DNA of 64,000 nt, taken from the NCBI RefSeq assembly GCF_024623785.1, contig NZ_JANKBZ010000006.1, positions 418,356 to 482,355 of the forward strand. The letters are read 5' to 3'. Below, piece by piece: positions 34,463-42,563 of the stretch (the first letter of the stretch is position 1; each line of letters begins with the position of its first letter). The notes under the pieces are model-generated. The model saw only the letters and a list, made by a program, of their open reading frames with translations. It made no database searches and was not told the origin of the DNA. The translations under genes and the position numbers were made by a program. This DNA comes from Archangium lipolyticum. Its GTDB lineage: Bacteria; Myxococcota; Myxococcia; Myxococcales; Myxococcaceae.

Positions 34463-36272
34463 GCGCGGCGCCCCTCACGACACTGAACACTGGACGGGTG
34501 TAGACGACTTCGACCGTTTGCAGTCCTTCGGCATCGAAATGCTTCCGGAGAACAGCGACCATCCGTTCCTCCGCGACGTGCCACCGAACACGCATTCCTC
34601 GCGCGAACCGGACCTGCCGCTGAGCCTGCGAGATCATGTCTTTGAGTCCCTGGTAGTTCCACTGAGGTCTCAGGTCCTTGTCGAACCACTTGTCGTACTC
34701 GCGGGCCTTGCTCTCGAGCAGGATGCCTGTCTTGGGGTCATACCCGTCATAATCCACGCAGTCGCCACCACGGCAGACTCTGTAGCACCAACGCCTGGGT
34801 GCGCCCGTCACCTGGGCCTGGTAGGACCGGGCCTGCTCGGACATGCTGGAGGTGTCCTCCACCCACTGCCCGGGTCCGCCCACTGGAGGCCACCCGCCAC
34901 CGCCTCCCGCGCCCCGGGCGCCGGTGTTGGCCATGTGCAGCACATAGGTGGCGCTCAGCGCATTGCCCGCCACGGAGACAGCGGCTCCTGCGGGCACCGC
35001 CACCAGGCGCACCGCCAGGAGCCCATCCCCCGAGAGCGACAGCAGTGGGACGGTCACGCTTGCGAGATTGCCGCCCCAGGAGGCCGCCTTCGCGGCGCCC
35101 GCTCCCGAGGTCCCCACCGTCAGCACCACCCCCATGGTGAGCCGCGACACGGTGCGCACCTTCTCCGCGTAGGGCTTGTGGCGGAACTCTTCCCAGAGCA
35201 GGGGCGAGCTCTCATACAGCTGGCGCACCGCGCCTGGAAGCTGTGCCAGACCCTCGAGCGTCTCACCCGTGTAGAAGACGAGCCGGTAGAGGCCCTCGAC
35301 CAGATCCACGACCGCCAGCACGGTGCCCTCGGCCACCGCGAGCCCGGCGTTGTCGTCCGGCTCATAGATACCCACTGGACGAGCCCCCTCTGGCACCTCG
35401 AGCTTTGCATCCACCGGGAAGAGGCGTCCGCCGTCAATCGCGTAGAAGGGGCCCACCTCGAACCGGCCGGCTCGCAGCGTCCCATCCTCGGCCAGCACCA
35501 CCTGGCCGGCCTTCTGCACCGCCACTCCCGAGGTGGTCTTCACCAGGTAGCCATCCGGCCGCAGGACCAGCAGATGCGAGAAGCGCCGCATGCGCGCGTG
35601 CAGCTCGTCGCGTGAGACCGGGATTCCTCCCGTCGCCACTTCCAGGAGCAGGTGGGCTGCCATACGGCGCAGTCCGAAGTTCCCCAGCGTCACTGGCGTG
35701 GCCAGCAAGTGCGGCACCAACTCCACCGCCTGCTGCGGCGCCAACGTGCGCCCATCCCCGGGCACAGCGGAGGTGGGCACCCCAGCCTGCACGAGGAAGC
35801 CCTGGAAGTAGTCGAGGGTAACGGGCACCTCATGGGGTCGGCCGTCCCCTACCCCATCTCGCCACCCAACACCCTTCCCCTCCAAGTCCTCCTGCTCACC
35901 CGTCTTGCTCGGGCGGCGGGCCTGGCGCCGCGGCCACCTGGCCGATTCGTCACCCTCGGCCTCGCTCGCCTCCGCCCCCTCGGAACCTTTGCCGCCAGGC
36001 GCATCGGGTCTCGCCATGGCCACCGCCCGGGCCCCGCCAGCGCGACCCTCCGTACCTGGGCTCACCCGCTGAGCGCGTCCCCAGTGGCGCGCGGTGCCGC
36101 CTGCCAGCGTCCCGCCCATCGGGTAGCCCTTGGCACACGCCGCCTGCAGCGCGAGGAACGCCAGCGCCAACACACCGGAGGCCCACCAGGGCCGGCCGCG
36201 CGAGCTCCGCCAGGCCTTGAGCTGCTTACCGCCGCCCTCCCCCGCCCCAGGACTCCGGTGCTCCTTCGCCAT
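34455..36272 (-). CDS. SitA-type polymorphic toxin lipoprotein with C-terminal Tox-REase-5 nuclease
   Basis: 605 residues from ATG 36272. The unusually long basic N-terminal stretch precedes a hydrophobic core and lipobox LALQAAC (about residue 46), so the protein is a lipoprotein. A Gly/Arg-rich linker and a roughly 300-residue region conserved in SitA/TreA-type contact-exchange toxins follow (PVTLGNFGLRRMAAHLL; GIYEPDDNAGLAVAEGTV). The last 130 residues are the restriction-endonuclease-fold toxin: GILLESKAREYDKWFD with catalytic Glu/Lys, then NYQGLKDMISQAQRQ and VRWHVAEE. In Myxococcus such toxins pass between kin by outer-membrane exchange and kill cells without the matching immunity gene. 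The neighbour supplies immunity. Confidence 0.8.
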   Translation of the reverse strand: MAKEHRSPGAGEGGGKQLKAWRSSRGRPWWASGVLALAFLALQAACAKGYPMGGTLAGGTARHWGRAQRVSPGTEGRAGGARAVAMARPDAPGGKGSEGAEASEAEGDESARWPRRQARRPSKTGEQEDLEGKGVGWRDGVGDGRPHEVPVTLDYFQGFLVQAGVPTSAVPGDGRTLAPQQAVELVPHLLATPVTLGNFGLRRMAAHLLLEVATGGIPVSRDELHARMRRFSHLLVLRPDGYLVKTTSGVAVQKAGQVVLAEDGTLRAGRFEVGPFYAIDGGRLFPVDAKLEVPEGARPVGIYEPDDNAGLAVAEGTVLAVVDLVEGLYRLVFYTGETLEGLAQLPGAVRQLYESSPLLWEEFRHKPYAEKVRTVSRLTMGVVLTVGTSGAGAAKAASWGGNLASVTVPLLSLSGDGLLAVRLVAVPAGAAVSVAGNALSATYVLHMANTGARGAGGGGGWPPVGGPGQWVEDTSSMSEQARSYQAQVTGAPRRWCYRVCRGGDCVDYDGYDPKTGILLESKAREYDKWFDKDLRPQWNYQGLKDMISQAQRQVRFARGMRVRWHVAEERMVAVLRKHFDAEGLQTVEVVYTRPVFSVVRGAAHE

Positions 36273-36383
36273 GGTGCTGGCCTTTCCCCAAGTGGAACAA
36301 CCCTGAAGGATAGGACGTGGGACGGACAACCATACAGGGGGGGGGATGCCCCACCCGTGCCGTTGGGGGCCCCGGGCAGTCGC

Positions 36384-37100
36384 TCAGTTGCGCGTTGCGC
36401 GGAGTGCTTCCCTGGCACTTCGCAGCACCTGCTGGTTGTCCTTCTCCAGGAGGTCCATGACGAGCTTCACGATCCGGGGCTCGGCGGTCCTGGGAGTGCC
36501 CGAATCGAAGGGAGGCTGCGGGTCGTACTCCAGCATGAGCTGCGTGGTCTTCGCGGCATCCTCCCCGCGCAACCGGGCCAGGAGCACCAGCCCGAAATCG
36601 ATGCCCGCCGTCACCCCTCCGCCCGAGATCCGGTTACGGTCGACCACGACCCGCTCCTGGACCGCTTCCGCTCCAAACATCGGAAGGACATCGTAGAGGG
36701 CCCAGTGCGTCGCGGCCTTGTACCCTCGGAGGAGGCCCGCCGCCCCCAGGAGGAGCGACCCCGAGCACACGGACGTCACGTATCGGGCCCGCGCCGCCCG
36801 GTTCGCGAGGAACCGGAGAATCTCCGGATCCTCCATGGCACGAGCAGTGCCCATCCCGCCCGGTACGAACAGGATGTCCAGGTCGTCCGGGCAGTCACCG
36901 AAGGTCGCTGTCGGCTGGATGCCGGGCCCCGAATCGGAGGTGACCGTATCGAGCGTCTTCCAGAGGAGGTGGGTCTTCCCATGCAGGCCCAGCACGGCTT
37001 GAGGACCGGACAGGTCCAGGAGCGTGAAGTCTGGGTAGAGCAGCATTCCAATCTGGAGCGGCGGCGGTTGAGCGTGATTCACTTGGGGGTTCCCTCTCAT
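36384..37100 (-). CDS. DJ-1/PfpI-family protein, isocyanide-hydratase-like
   Basis: 238 residues. The GATase1-like fold is clear: IGMLLYPDFTLLDLSGP at the start, DILFVPGGMG, then the nucleophile elbow YVTSVCSGSLLLGAAGLL with Cys and the HWALYD segment. GGGVTAGIDFGL is shared with cyclohexyl-isocyanide hydratases and the sensor half of GlxA regulators. An enzyme role is possible as the catalytic Cys is kept. It lies divergently from a second DJ-1 gene, with a palindrome-containing spacer between. The start is tentative: no Shine-Dalgarno is seen, and ATG about 18 codons in would give MLLYPDF. Confidence 0.8.
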   Translation of the reverse strand: MRGNPQVNHAQPPPLQIGMLLYPDFTLLDLSGPQAVLGLHGKTHLLWKTLDTVTSDSGPGIQPTATFGDCPDDLDILFVPGGMGTARAMEDPEILRFLANRAARARYVTSVCSGSLLLGAAGLLRGYKAATHWALYDVLPMFGAEAVQERVVVDRNRISGGGVTAGIDFGLVLLARLRGEDAAKTTQLMLEYDPQPPFDSGTPRTAEPRIVKLVMDLLEKDNQQVLRSAREALRATRN

Positions 37101-37209
37101 GGGTCATGGCCGTGCCCGATTGGAAGTCTGTCTTCATCAGGCGCGGGATGTTCGTGATACTGCGCCAGGATCATCCCTCCCGCGAGTGGCTGAAATGACA
37201 ACTCTCACC

Positions 37210-37256
37210 GGATTCTGGTCACGCATGTTTCAATCCGTCTGGCCAGAATCCGTCGA
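37210..37256. promoter_or_regulatory. candidate operator in the divergent DJ-1 spacer
   Basis: An inverted repeat has GGATTCTGG at 37210-37218 and CCAGAATCC at 37243-37251. It includes the core CGTCTGGCCAGAATCCGTCG (37236-37255, plus A). That 21-base core recurs with a single difference at 39027-39047, upstream of the AraC-type regulator gene. The repeat sits 90-136 bases before the rightward DJ-1 gene and 110-155 before the leftward one, as expected for a shared regulator site. Confidence 0.65.
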
Positions 37257-37345
37257 AGGATGGCATTCCCGCCACTCGCAACAAGATACGCCGAAGTCAT
37301 GATGTCAGTCATTCCGTGCGGCTCCGCCGGATTGAAAGGACTTTC

Positions 37346-37993
37346 ATGCTGGCCCAGATCATTCTCTTCGATGGCTTTGATTTGCTGGACGCGATGGCCC
37401 CCTATGAAGTGCTGAGTGCGGGCGGTCAGGTGGCGGGAGGCGCACTGCAGGTGGAGCTCGCCTCGTTCGAGGGCGCGCGGGAGGTGAGGAGCGGAATCAA
37501 CGGGCTGAAGATACCGGCCACCACCGCGCTCGATCCGCGCCGGGCGGACTTCATGATCGTCCCGGGAGCCGCCGGTGCGGTGAGCGGTGACGGTCCGGAC
37601 AGCATTCACGCCCTGCTGACCCGCGCGGTCCACTCGGGCCTGCCCGACGTGCTTCACCAGGCGATGGCGAAGCCGGGTCTGACGATGGGGACGGTGTGTG
37701 GGGGCTCCGTTCTGCTCGGCATGGCGGGGCTCTTGAAGGGGCGCCATGCGACCACCAACCACATGGGCCTGGACGCACTGACGGCGATGGGCGCCCACGC
37801 GGTCACTTCCCGGCTCGTGGATGACGGGAATCTCGTGACGGCGGCCGGAGTGACGTCGGGGCTCGATCTCGGCGTGTACCTCATCGAGCGGCACTTCGGG
37901 CCGCGCATTGCCCACGCGGTCGAGACCCTGTTCCAGTTCGAGCGTCGCGGCACGGTGTGGCGCGCACAGGGCCTCGAGCCCCGTCCCTGGTGA
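37346..37993 (+). CDS. DJ-1/PfpI-family protein
   Basis: 215 residues from ATG 37346, with AAAGGA six bases upstream. The fold signatures match those of the neighbour: IILFDGFDLLDAMAP, FMIVPGAAG, and the elbow TMGTVCGGSVLLGMAGLL with the catalytic Cys. HATTNHMGLDAL and TAAGVTSGLDLGVYL follow. It differs from the other two paralogues over most of its length, so the cluster is not a recent tandem duplication. It may hydrate or hydrolyse a small reactive compound. It is convergent with the GlxA-like regulator gene, and its promoter contains the candidate operator at 37210-37256. Confidence 0.8.
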   Translation: MLAQIILFDGFDLLDAMAPYEVLSAGGQVAGGALQVELASFEGAREVRSGINGLKIPATTALDPRRADFMIVPGAAGAVSGDGPDSIHALLTRAVHSGLPDVLHQAMAKPGLTMGTVCGGSVLLGMAGLLKGRHATTNHMGLDALTAMGAHAVTSRLVDDGNLVTAAGVTSGLDLGVYLIERHFGPRIAHAVETLFQFERRGTVWRAQGLEPRPW

Positions 37994-38015
37994 AGCCGCG
38001 TTCTCCCCGGGCGGC

Positions 38016-38969
38016 TCAGTGGCTGACCGGAGCGGAGCGGAACGCGCGACGGTAGGCCTGCGGGCTCGTGGTCACGAACCGCTGGAAGTGATCCCGAAAG
38101 GCGGTCGCGGAGCCGAAGCCGGCCCGCTCCGCGATGACCTCCACGGAGTGGCCCGTCGTCTCGAGCAGGAGCTGGGCGCGGCGCACGCGGGCACGGAGGA
38201 GCCACTGGAGGGGAGTGGTGCCCATCTGCTCACGGAAGCGACGGTTGAGCGTGCGCACGCTCAGCGCCGCGTGGCGCGCGATGTCCTCGAGTCTGAGCGG
38301 CTCGTGGAGGCGTTCCTCGAGCCAGCGCAGGAGCGGCTCGAGCGACGAGCCGTCCGGGGCGGGCGGTGCGTGCACGATGAACTGCGACTGCCCCCCGTCG
38401 CGTTCGAGCGGCATCACCGCGAGCCGGGCCGCATCCGCCGCCACCGCGGCGCCATGGTCGAGCCGCACCATGTGCAGACAGAGATCGAGCCCCGCCGCGG
38501 CGCCCGCCGACGTCAAGAACTGCCCCTCATCGACGTACAAGACGTCCGGGTCGACCTGGATCTCCGGATGGCGGCGCGCCAGCTCGTCCGTCGCCAGCCA
38601 ATGGGTCGTGGCACGCCGCCCATCGAGCAGCCCGGTCGCGGCGAGCAGGAAGGCCCCGGAGCAGATGGAGGCCACGCGAGCCCCCTTGGCCGCCGCCGAG
38701 CGAACCGCTCGCGGGAGCTCCTCCGGAATGGGGGCGTTCAGGTCCGCGATGCCGGGGAGGATGATGGTGTCCGCTCGCGCCAGTTCCTCCAGACCCGAGT
38801 GGGTCCGGAGGATGAATGCTCCGGCGCTCACGTCGGGCGTCACTCCGCAGACGCGGACCTGGTAGCCGGCTCGGCCCCCTGGAAGCCGGACACGCTGGAA
38901 CACTTCACAGGGGATCGACAGATCGAACGGGACGACTCCGTCCAGCGCGACGATGGCCACGACGTGCAT
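38016..38969 (-). CDS. GlxA-like AraC-family regulator with DJ-1/PfpI sensor domain
   Basis: 317 residues from ATG 38969; the upstream in-frame extension has no coding character. Residues 1 to about 185 form a DJ-1 domain (AIVALDGVVPFDLSIP, TIILPGIAD, elbow VASICSGAFLLAATGLL with Cys). The C-terminal about 100 residues are the AraC double helix-turn-helix (LEDIARHAALSVRTLNRRFREQMG and the FGSATAFRDHF / SPQAYRRAFR signature). It likely senses a small metabolite and controls the DJ-1 genes beside it and itself: a copy of the shared 21-base sequence lies 58-78 bases before its start. Confidence 0.88.
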   Translation of the reverse strand: MHVVAIVALDGVVPFDLSIPCEVFQRVRLPGGRAGYQVRVCGVTPDVSAGAFILRTHSGLEELARADTIILPGIADLNAPIPEELPRAVRSAAAKGARVASICSGAFLLAATGLLDGRRATTHWLATDELARRHPEIQVDPDVLYVDEGQFLTSAGAAAGLDLCLHMVRLDHGAAVAADAARLAVMPLERDGGQSQFIVHAPPAPDGSSLEPLLRWLEERLHEPLRLEDIARHAALSVRTLNRRFREQMGTTPLQWLLRARVRRAQLLLETTGHSVEVIAERAGFGSATAFRDHFQRFVTTSPQAYRRAFRSAPVSH

Positions 38970-39021
38970 GGCGCGAAAATGAACGAGCCTCCACTTCCTG
39001 CCAAGAGGGACGGTTACACCG

Positions 39022-39047
39022 CCAGACGTCTGGCCAGAAGCCGTCGA
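39022..39047. promoter_or_regulatory. candidate operator upstream of the GlxA-like gene
   Basis: A perfect 12-base palindrome, CCAGACGTCTGG (39022-39033), overlaps the 21-base sequence 39027-39047. That sequence differs by only one base from 37236-37256 (CGTCTGGCCAGAA then G rather than T, then CCGTCGA). Both sites lie upstream of DJ-1-superfamily genes. Confidence 0.6.
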
Positions 39048-39333
39048 TTCTTGTCTCTTTGTCGCTGGTGGGACCCGCCCGTGCTCCATCTGCCAGATAT
39101 CCAACGCCATCTGACCGACGCCTTTCTTTCTCTTGTGGTGTGAGATGGGAACGAACAGGCTGGCGCGATGCCCAAGATGACTCGAGACCCCCGTGCCTGG
39201 CACGAGGCTGGGCGGCTCAGGCCCACACGCCTCTCATTGATTGCTCATCCCTGTTGATCCCTCAGCGGCGATGGCTTCTTCATGACCGGGAGGAGAGCGG
39301 CTGGCCCCTCCCCCCACCCACTCACTTCTCCTG

Positions 39334-42225
39334 ATGCCGCTCCTTGCTCTCCTCGTCATTCCCTGGGTCTCCGGTACCATCGCGGCACTGCTGCCCACGA
39401 GCGCCCGGAACCGCGCGGCGGGGCTCGCGGGCCTCACCGCGATGGTGGGCCTCGTGGGCGTGGCGCTCCACTTCCCGAGCGTCCAGGGCGGAGGCCTGCG
39501 GGTCGAGCACTTCTCGTGGGTGCCCTCGCTCGGGCTCGACCTCGTGCTTCGGCTCGACGGCCTCTCCTGGACATTCTGCGTGCTCGTCCTGGGCATCGGC
39601 GCGCTGGTGATGCTGTATGCGCGGTACTACCTCTCGCCGTCGGATCCCGTGCCGAGGTTCTTCGCGTTCCTCCTGGCGTTCATGGGGGCGATGCTGGGCG
39701 TGGTCCTCTCGGGAAACCTGCTGCAGATGGCCTTCTTCTGGGAGCTGACCTCCCTCTTCTCGTTCCTGCTCATTGGCTACTGGAACCAGTGGAAGGACGC
39801 ACAGCGCGGGGCACGGATGGCGCTCACGGTCACCGGCATGGGCGGCCTGTGCCTCCTGGCCGGGCTGTTGGTGCTCGGCCAGATGGCCGGCAGCTACGAG
39901 CTGGACACCGTCCTCGGGAGCGCGCAGCGAATCAAGGCCCACCCGCTCTACCCGGTAGCGCTCGGCCTCATCCTCCTCGGCGCGTTCACCAAGAGCGCCC
40001 AGTTCCCCTTCCATTTCTGGCTCCCGAACGCGATGGCGGCCCCGACGCCGGTGTCGGCGTACCTGCACTCGGCGACCATGGTGAAGCTGGGCGTGTTCCT
40101 GCTGGCGCGGCTGTGGCCGGTGCTCTCGGGGACGGAGCTCTGGTTCTGGCTCACCGGCTCCGCGGGGCTCGTCACGCTGCTGCTCGGCGCGTGGGCGGCG
40201 CTTTTCCAGCGCGACCTGAAGGGACTGCTCGCCTACTCCACCATCTCGCACCTCGGGCTGGTGGTGTTGCTGCTTGGGCTCAACAGCCCGCTCGCGGCGG
40301 TGGCGGCGGTGTTCCACCTCATGAACCACGCGGCCTTCAAGGCGTCACTGTTCATGGCGGTGGGGATCATCGATCATGAGACGGGGACGCGGGACATCCG
40401 GCGGCTGTCGGGACTCTTCCGACTGATGCCCATCACCGGCACGCTCGCGCTCGTCGCCACGGCGGCCATGGCGGGAGTCCCGCTGCTCAATGGCTTCTTG
40501 TCCAAGGAGATGTTCTTCGCCGAGACCGTCTTCATCGACGCCATCCCCGCCGTCGAGTGGGGCCTGCCGGTCGTGGCGACCCTGGCCGGTATGGGGAGCG
40601 TCGCCTACTCGCTCCGGTTCTCGGTGAAGGTGTTCTTCGGGCCCGCCAGCGCGCTGGACACCCCGCGTGTCCCCGAGGAGCCCCCCAAGTGGATGCGCGT
40701 CCCCTCCGAGGTGCTGGTCCTCATGTGCCTGGTGGTGGGGGTCGCGCCAGCGGCGTCGATCGGGCCGATCCTCGAGGCCGCGGCCCGGCCGGTCGTGGGC
40801 GGGCAGCTCCCGCCGTACAGCCTCAAGCTCTGGCATGGGTTCACCCCCCCGCTCCTCATGAGCGCGCTGGCGCTCGTCGGTGGCGCGGTGCTGTACCTGC
40901 TCGTCCGGAGGCTGGAGGCAGGGCGGGTGCGCCTCGGAGGACGCTTCGTGGAGCGGTTCCAGGGCGCGAGGCTCTTCACCTCACTGCTGGCGTGGCTCAC
41001 CGCGTTGAGCAGATGGCTCCGCCGCTGGCTGCTCACCACGGGGCTCCAGCGGCAGCTGTTGGCGATGGTTCTGGTCACGCTGCTCGTGGGCGTCCTGGCG
41101 CTGTGGGGTGGCATCGGCAAGGGGGATCGCCCGCTGGTGCCCCTCTCGCCGGTGTTCATCGGGCTCTGGGTGGTGGGAGGCATCGCGGCGCTGGGGGCGG
41201 CCTGGCAGGCGAAGTTCCACCGGCTCGCCGCGCTCATGCTCTCGGGGACGGCGGGCGCGGTGAGCTGCGTCACCTTCATCTGGTTCTCCGCTCCGGATCT
41301 CGCGCTCACCCAGCTCACCGTCGAGGTGGTGACGACGCTGCTCATCCTGCTCGGGCTCAGGTGGCTCCCACCGCGAGAGCCGGCTCGCGGCGTGTACGAC
41401 GCGCACACCCGGCGGATTGCCAGGGGCCGGCGAGCCCGTGACTTCATCATCGCGGTGAGCGCCGGCGGCGGAATGGCGATCCTCGCCTACGCGGTGATGA
41501 CGCGCGAGCTCCCCGAGCGCACCTCCTTCTTCCTGGAGAACTCGCTGAGCGGCGGAGGCGGGCGGAACGTGGTGAACGTGATGCTGGTGGACTTCCGCGG
41601 GTTCGACACCTTCGGGGAAGGAGTGGTGCTGGCACTCGTCGCGCTCACGGTCTACGCGCTCCTTCGGCGCTTCCGGCCGGCGCAAGAGGTGATGGCGCTT
41701 CCGCCACAGCAGCAGGCGCTGCCGAAGGACCTGCGGACGGACCTGGTGAACCCACGCCTGGCGCAGGACACGGCGGTGGGGTACCTGATGGTCCCGGCGG
41801 TGCTGGTCCGCTTGCTCCTGCCCGTATCGGGAGTCGTGGCGGCTTTCTTTTTCTTGCGTGGGCACAACGCGCCAGGAGGTGGATTCGTGGCGGGGCTGGT
41901 GATGTCGGTGGGGTTTCTCCTCCAGTACATCGTCTCCGGGACGGAGTGGGTCGAGCAGCGGCTGAACCTCGCGCCACGCGCACTGATAGGTGCCGGCCTC
42001 CTGTTCGTCCTCGGCACGGCCTCGGGAGCGTTCGTGGCCGGGTATCCCCTCCTCACCTCGCACACCTTCCAGCTGAGCGTGCCGGTGCTGGGCGAGCTCC
42101 ACATCGGAAGCGCGATGTTCTTCGACCTGGGCGTGTTCTGTCTGGTGCTGGGCTCCACGTTGCTCATCCTCGTGGCGCTCGCGCACCAGTCGATCCGCGC
42201 TCACCGGGCCTCGGGAGGTGACTGA
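39334..42225 (+). CDS. mnhA: Mrp-type Na+/H+ antiporter subunit A fused to subunit B
   Basis: 963 residues. The N-terminal about 500 residues carry the complex I ND5-like domain with the usual helices (FWELTSLFSFLLIGYW, TKSAQFPFHFWLPNAMAAPTPVSAYLHSATMVKLGVF), the core of the proton path. An MrpA-specific central membrane region follows. The last about 150 residues are a complete MrpB domain (FFFLRGHNAPGGGFVAGLVM; FDLGVFCLVLGSTLLI). This is the PhaAB-type fusion, so no separate mnhB is expected. It starts the mnh operon; subunit C begins at the final base of its stop codon. Confidence 0.94.
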   Translation: MPLLALLVIPWVSGTIAALLPTSARNRAAGLAGLTAMVGLVGVALHFPSVQGGGLRVEHFSWVPSLGLDLVLRLDGLSWTFCVLVLGIGALVMLYARYYLSPSDPVPRFFAFLLAFMGAMLGVVLSGNLLQMAFFWELTSLFSFLLIGYWNQWKDAQRGARMALTVTGMGGLCLLAGLLVLGQMAGSYELDTVLGSAQRIKAHPLYPVALGLILLGAFTKSAQFPFHFWLPNAMAAPTPVSAYLHSATMVKLGVFLLARLWPVLSGTELWFWLTGSAGLVTLLLGAWAALFQRDLKGLLAYSTISHLGLVVLLLGLNSPLAAVAAVFHLMNHAAFKASLFMAVGIIDHETGTRDIRRLSGLFRLMPITGTLALVATAAMAGVPLLNGFLSKEMFFAETVFIDAIPAVEWGLPVVATLAGMGSVAYSLRFSVKVFFGPASALDTPRVPEEPPKWMRVPSEVLVLMCLVVGVAPAASIGPILEAAARPVVGGQLPPYSLKLWHGFTPPLLMSALALVGGAVLYLLVRRLEAGRVRLGGRFVERFQGARLFTSLLAWLTALSRWLRRWLLTTGLQRQLLAMVLVTLLVGVLALWGGIGKGDRPLVPLSPVFIGLWVVGGIAALGAAWQAKFHRLAALMLSGTAGAVSCVTFIWFSAPDLALTQLTVEVVTTLLILLGLRWLPPREPARGVYDAHTRRIARGRRARDFIIAVSAGGGMAILAYAVMTRELPERTSFFLENSLSGGGGRNVVNVMLVDFRGFDTFGEGVVLALVALTVYALLRRFRPAQEVMALPPQQQALPKDLRTDLVNPRLAQDTAVGYLMVPAVLVRLLLPVSGVVAAFFFLRGHNAPGGGFVAGLVMSVGFLLQYIVSGTEWVEQRLNLAPRALIGAGLLFVLGTASGAFVAGYPLLTSHTFQLSVPVLGELHIGSAMFFDLGVFCLVLGSTLLILVALAHQSIRAHRASGGD

Positions 42226-42563
42226 TGGAAGTGGTGCTCGCGATCGCCATCGGCATCTTGACCGGCTCGGGCGTCTGGCTCCTTCTACGGCCCCGCACGT
42301 TTCAGCTGGTCGTTGGCCTGTCGCTCCTCTCCTACGCGGTCAACCTCTTCATCTTCAGCATCGGCGGCCTGGCCATCGACAAGGAGCCCATCCTCGTGGA
42401 CGGCGTCCCCCGGGACCTCGCCCACTACACGGATCCGGTACCTCAGGCGCTCGTGCTGACAGCCATCGTCATCAGCTTCGCGATGACGGCCCTCCTCCTG
42501 GTCATCACCCTGGCCTCGCGCGGGATGACCGGGACCGACCACGTGGATGGCACCGAGCCATGA
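42225..42563 (+). CDS. mnhC: Na+/H+ antiporter subunit C
   Basis: 112 residues with three helices, the NuoK-like subunit of the Mrp complex. Typical elements are SGVWLLLRPRTFQLVVGLSLLSYAVNLFIFS and PVPQALVLTAIVISFAMTALLL, where the P-Q-A-L-x-L-T-x-I-V-I motif is diagnostic. The stop overlaps the start of subunit D by four bases (ATGA at 42560). Confidence 0.94.
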   Translation: MEVVLAIAIGILTGSGVWLLLRPRTFQLVVGLSLLSYAVNLFIFSIGGLAIDKEPILVDGVPRDLAHYTDPVPQALVLTAIVISFAMTALLLVITLASRGMTGTDHVDGTEP

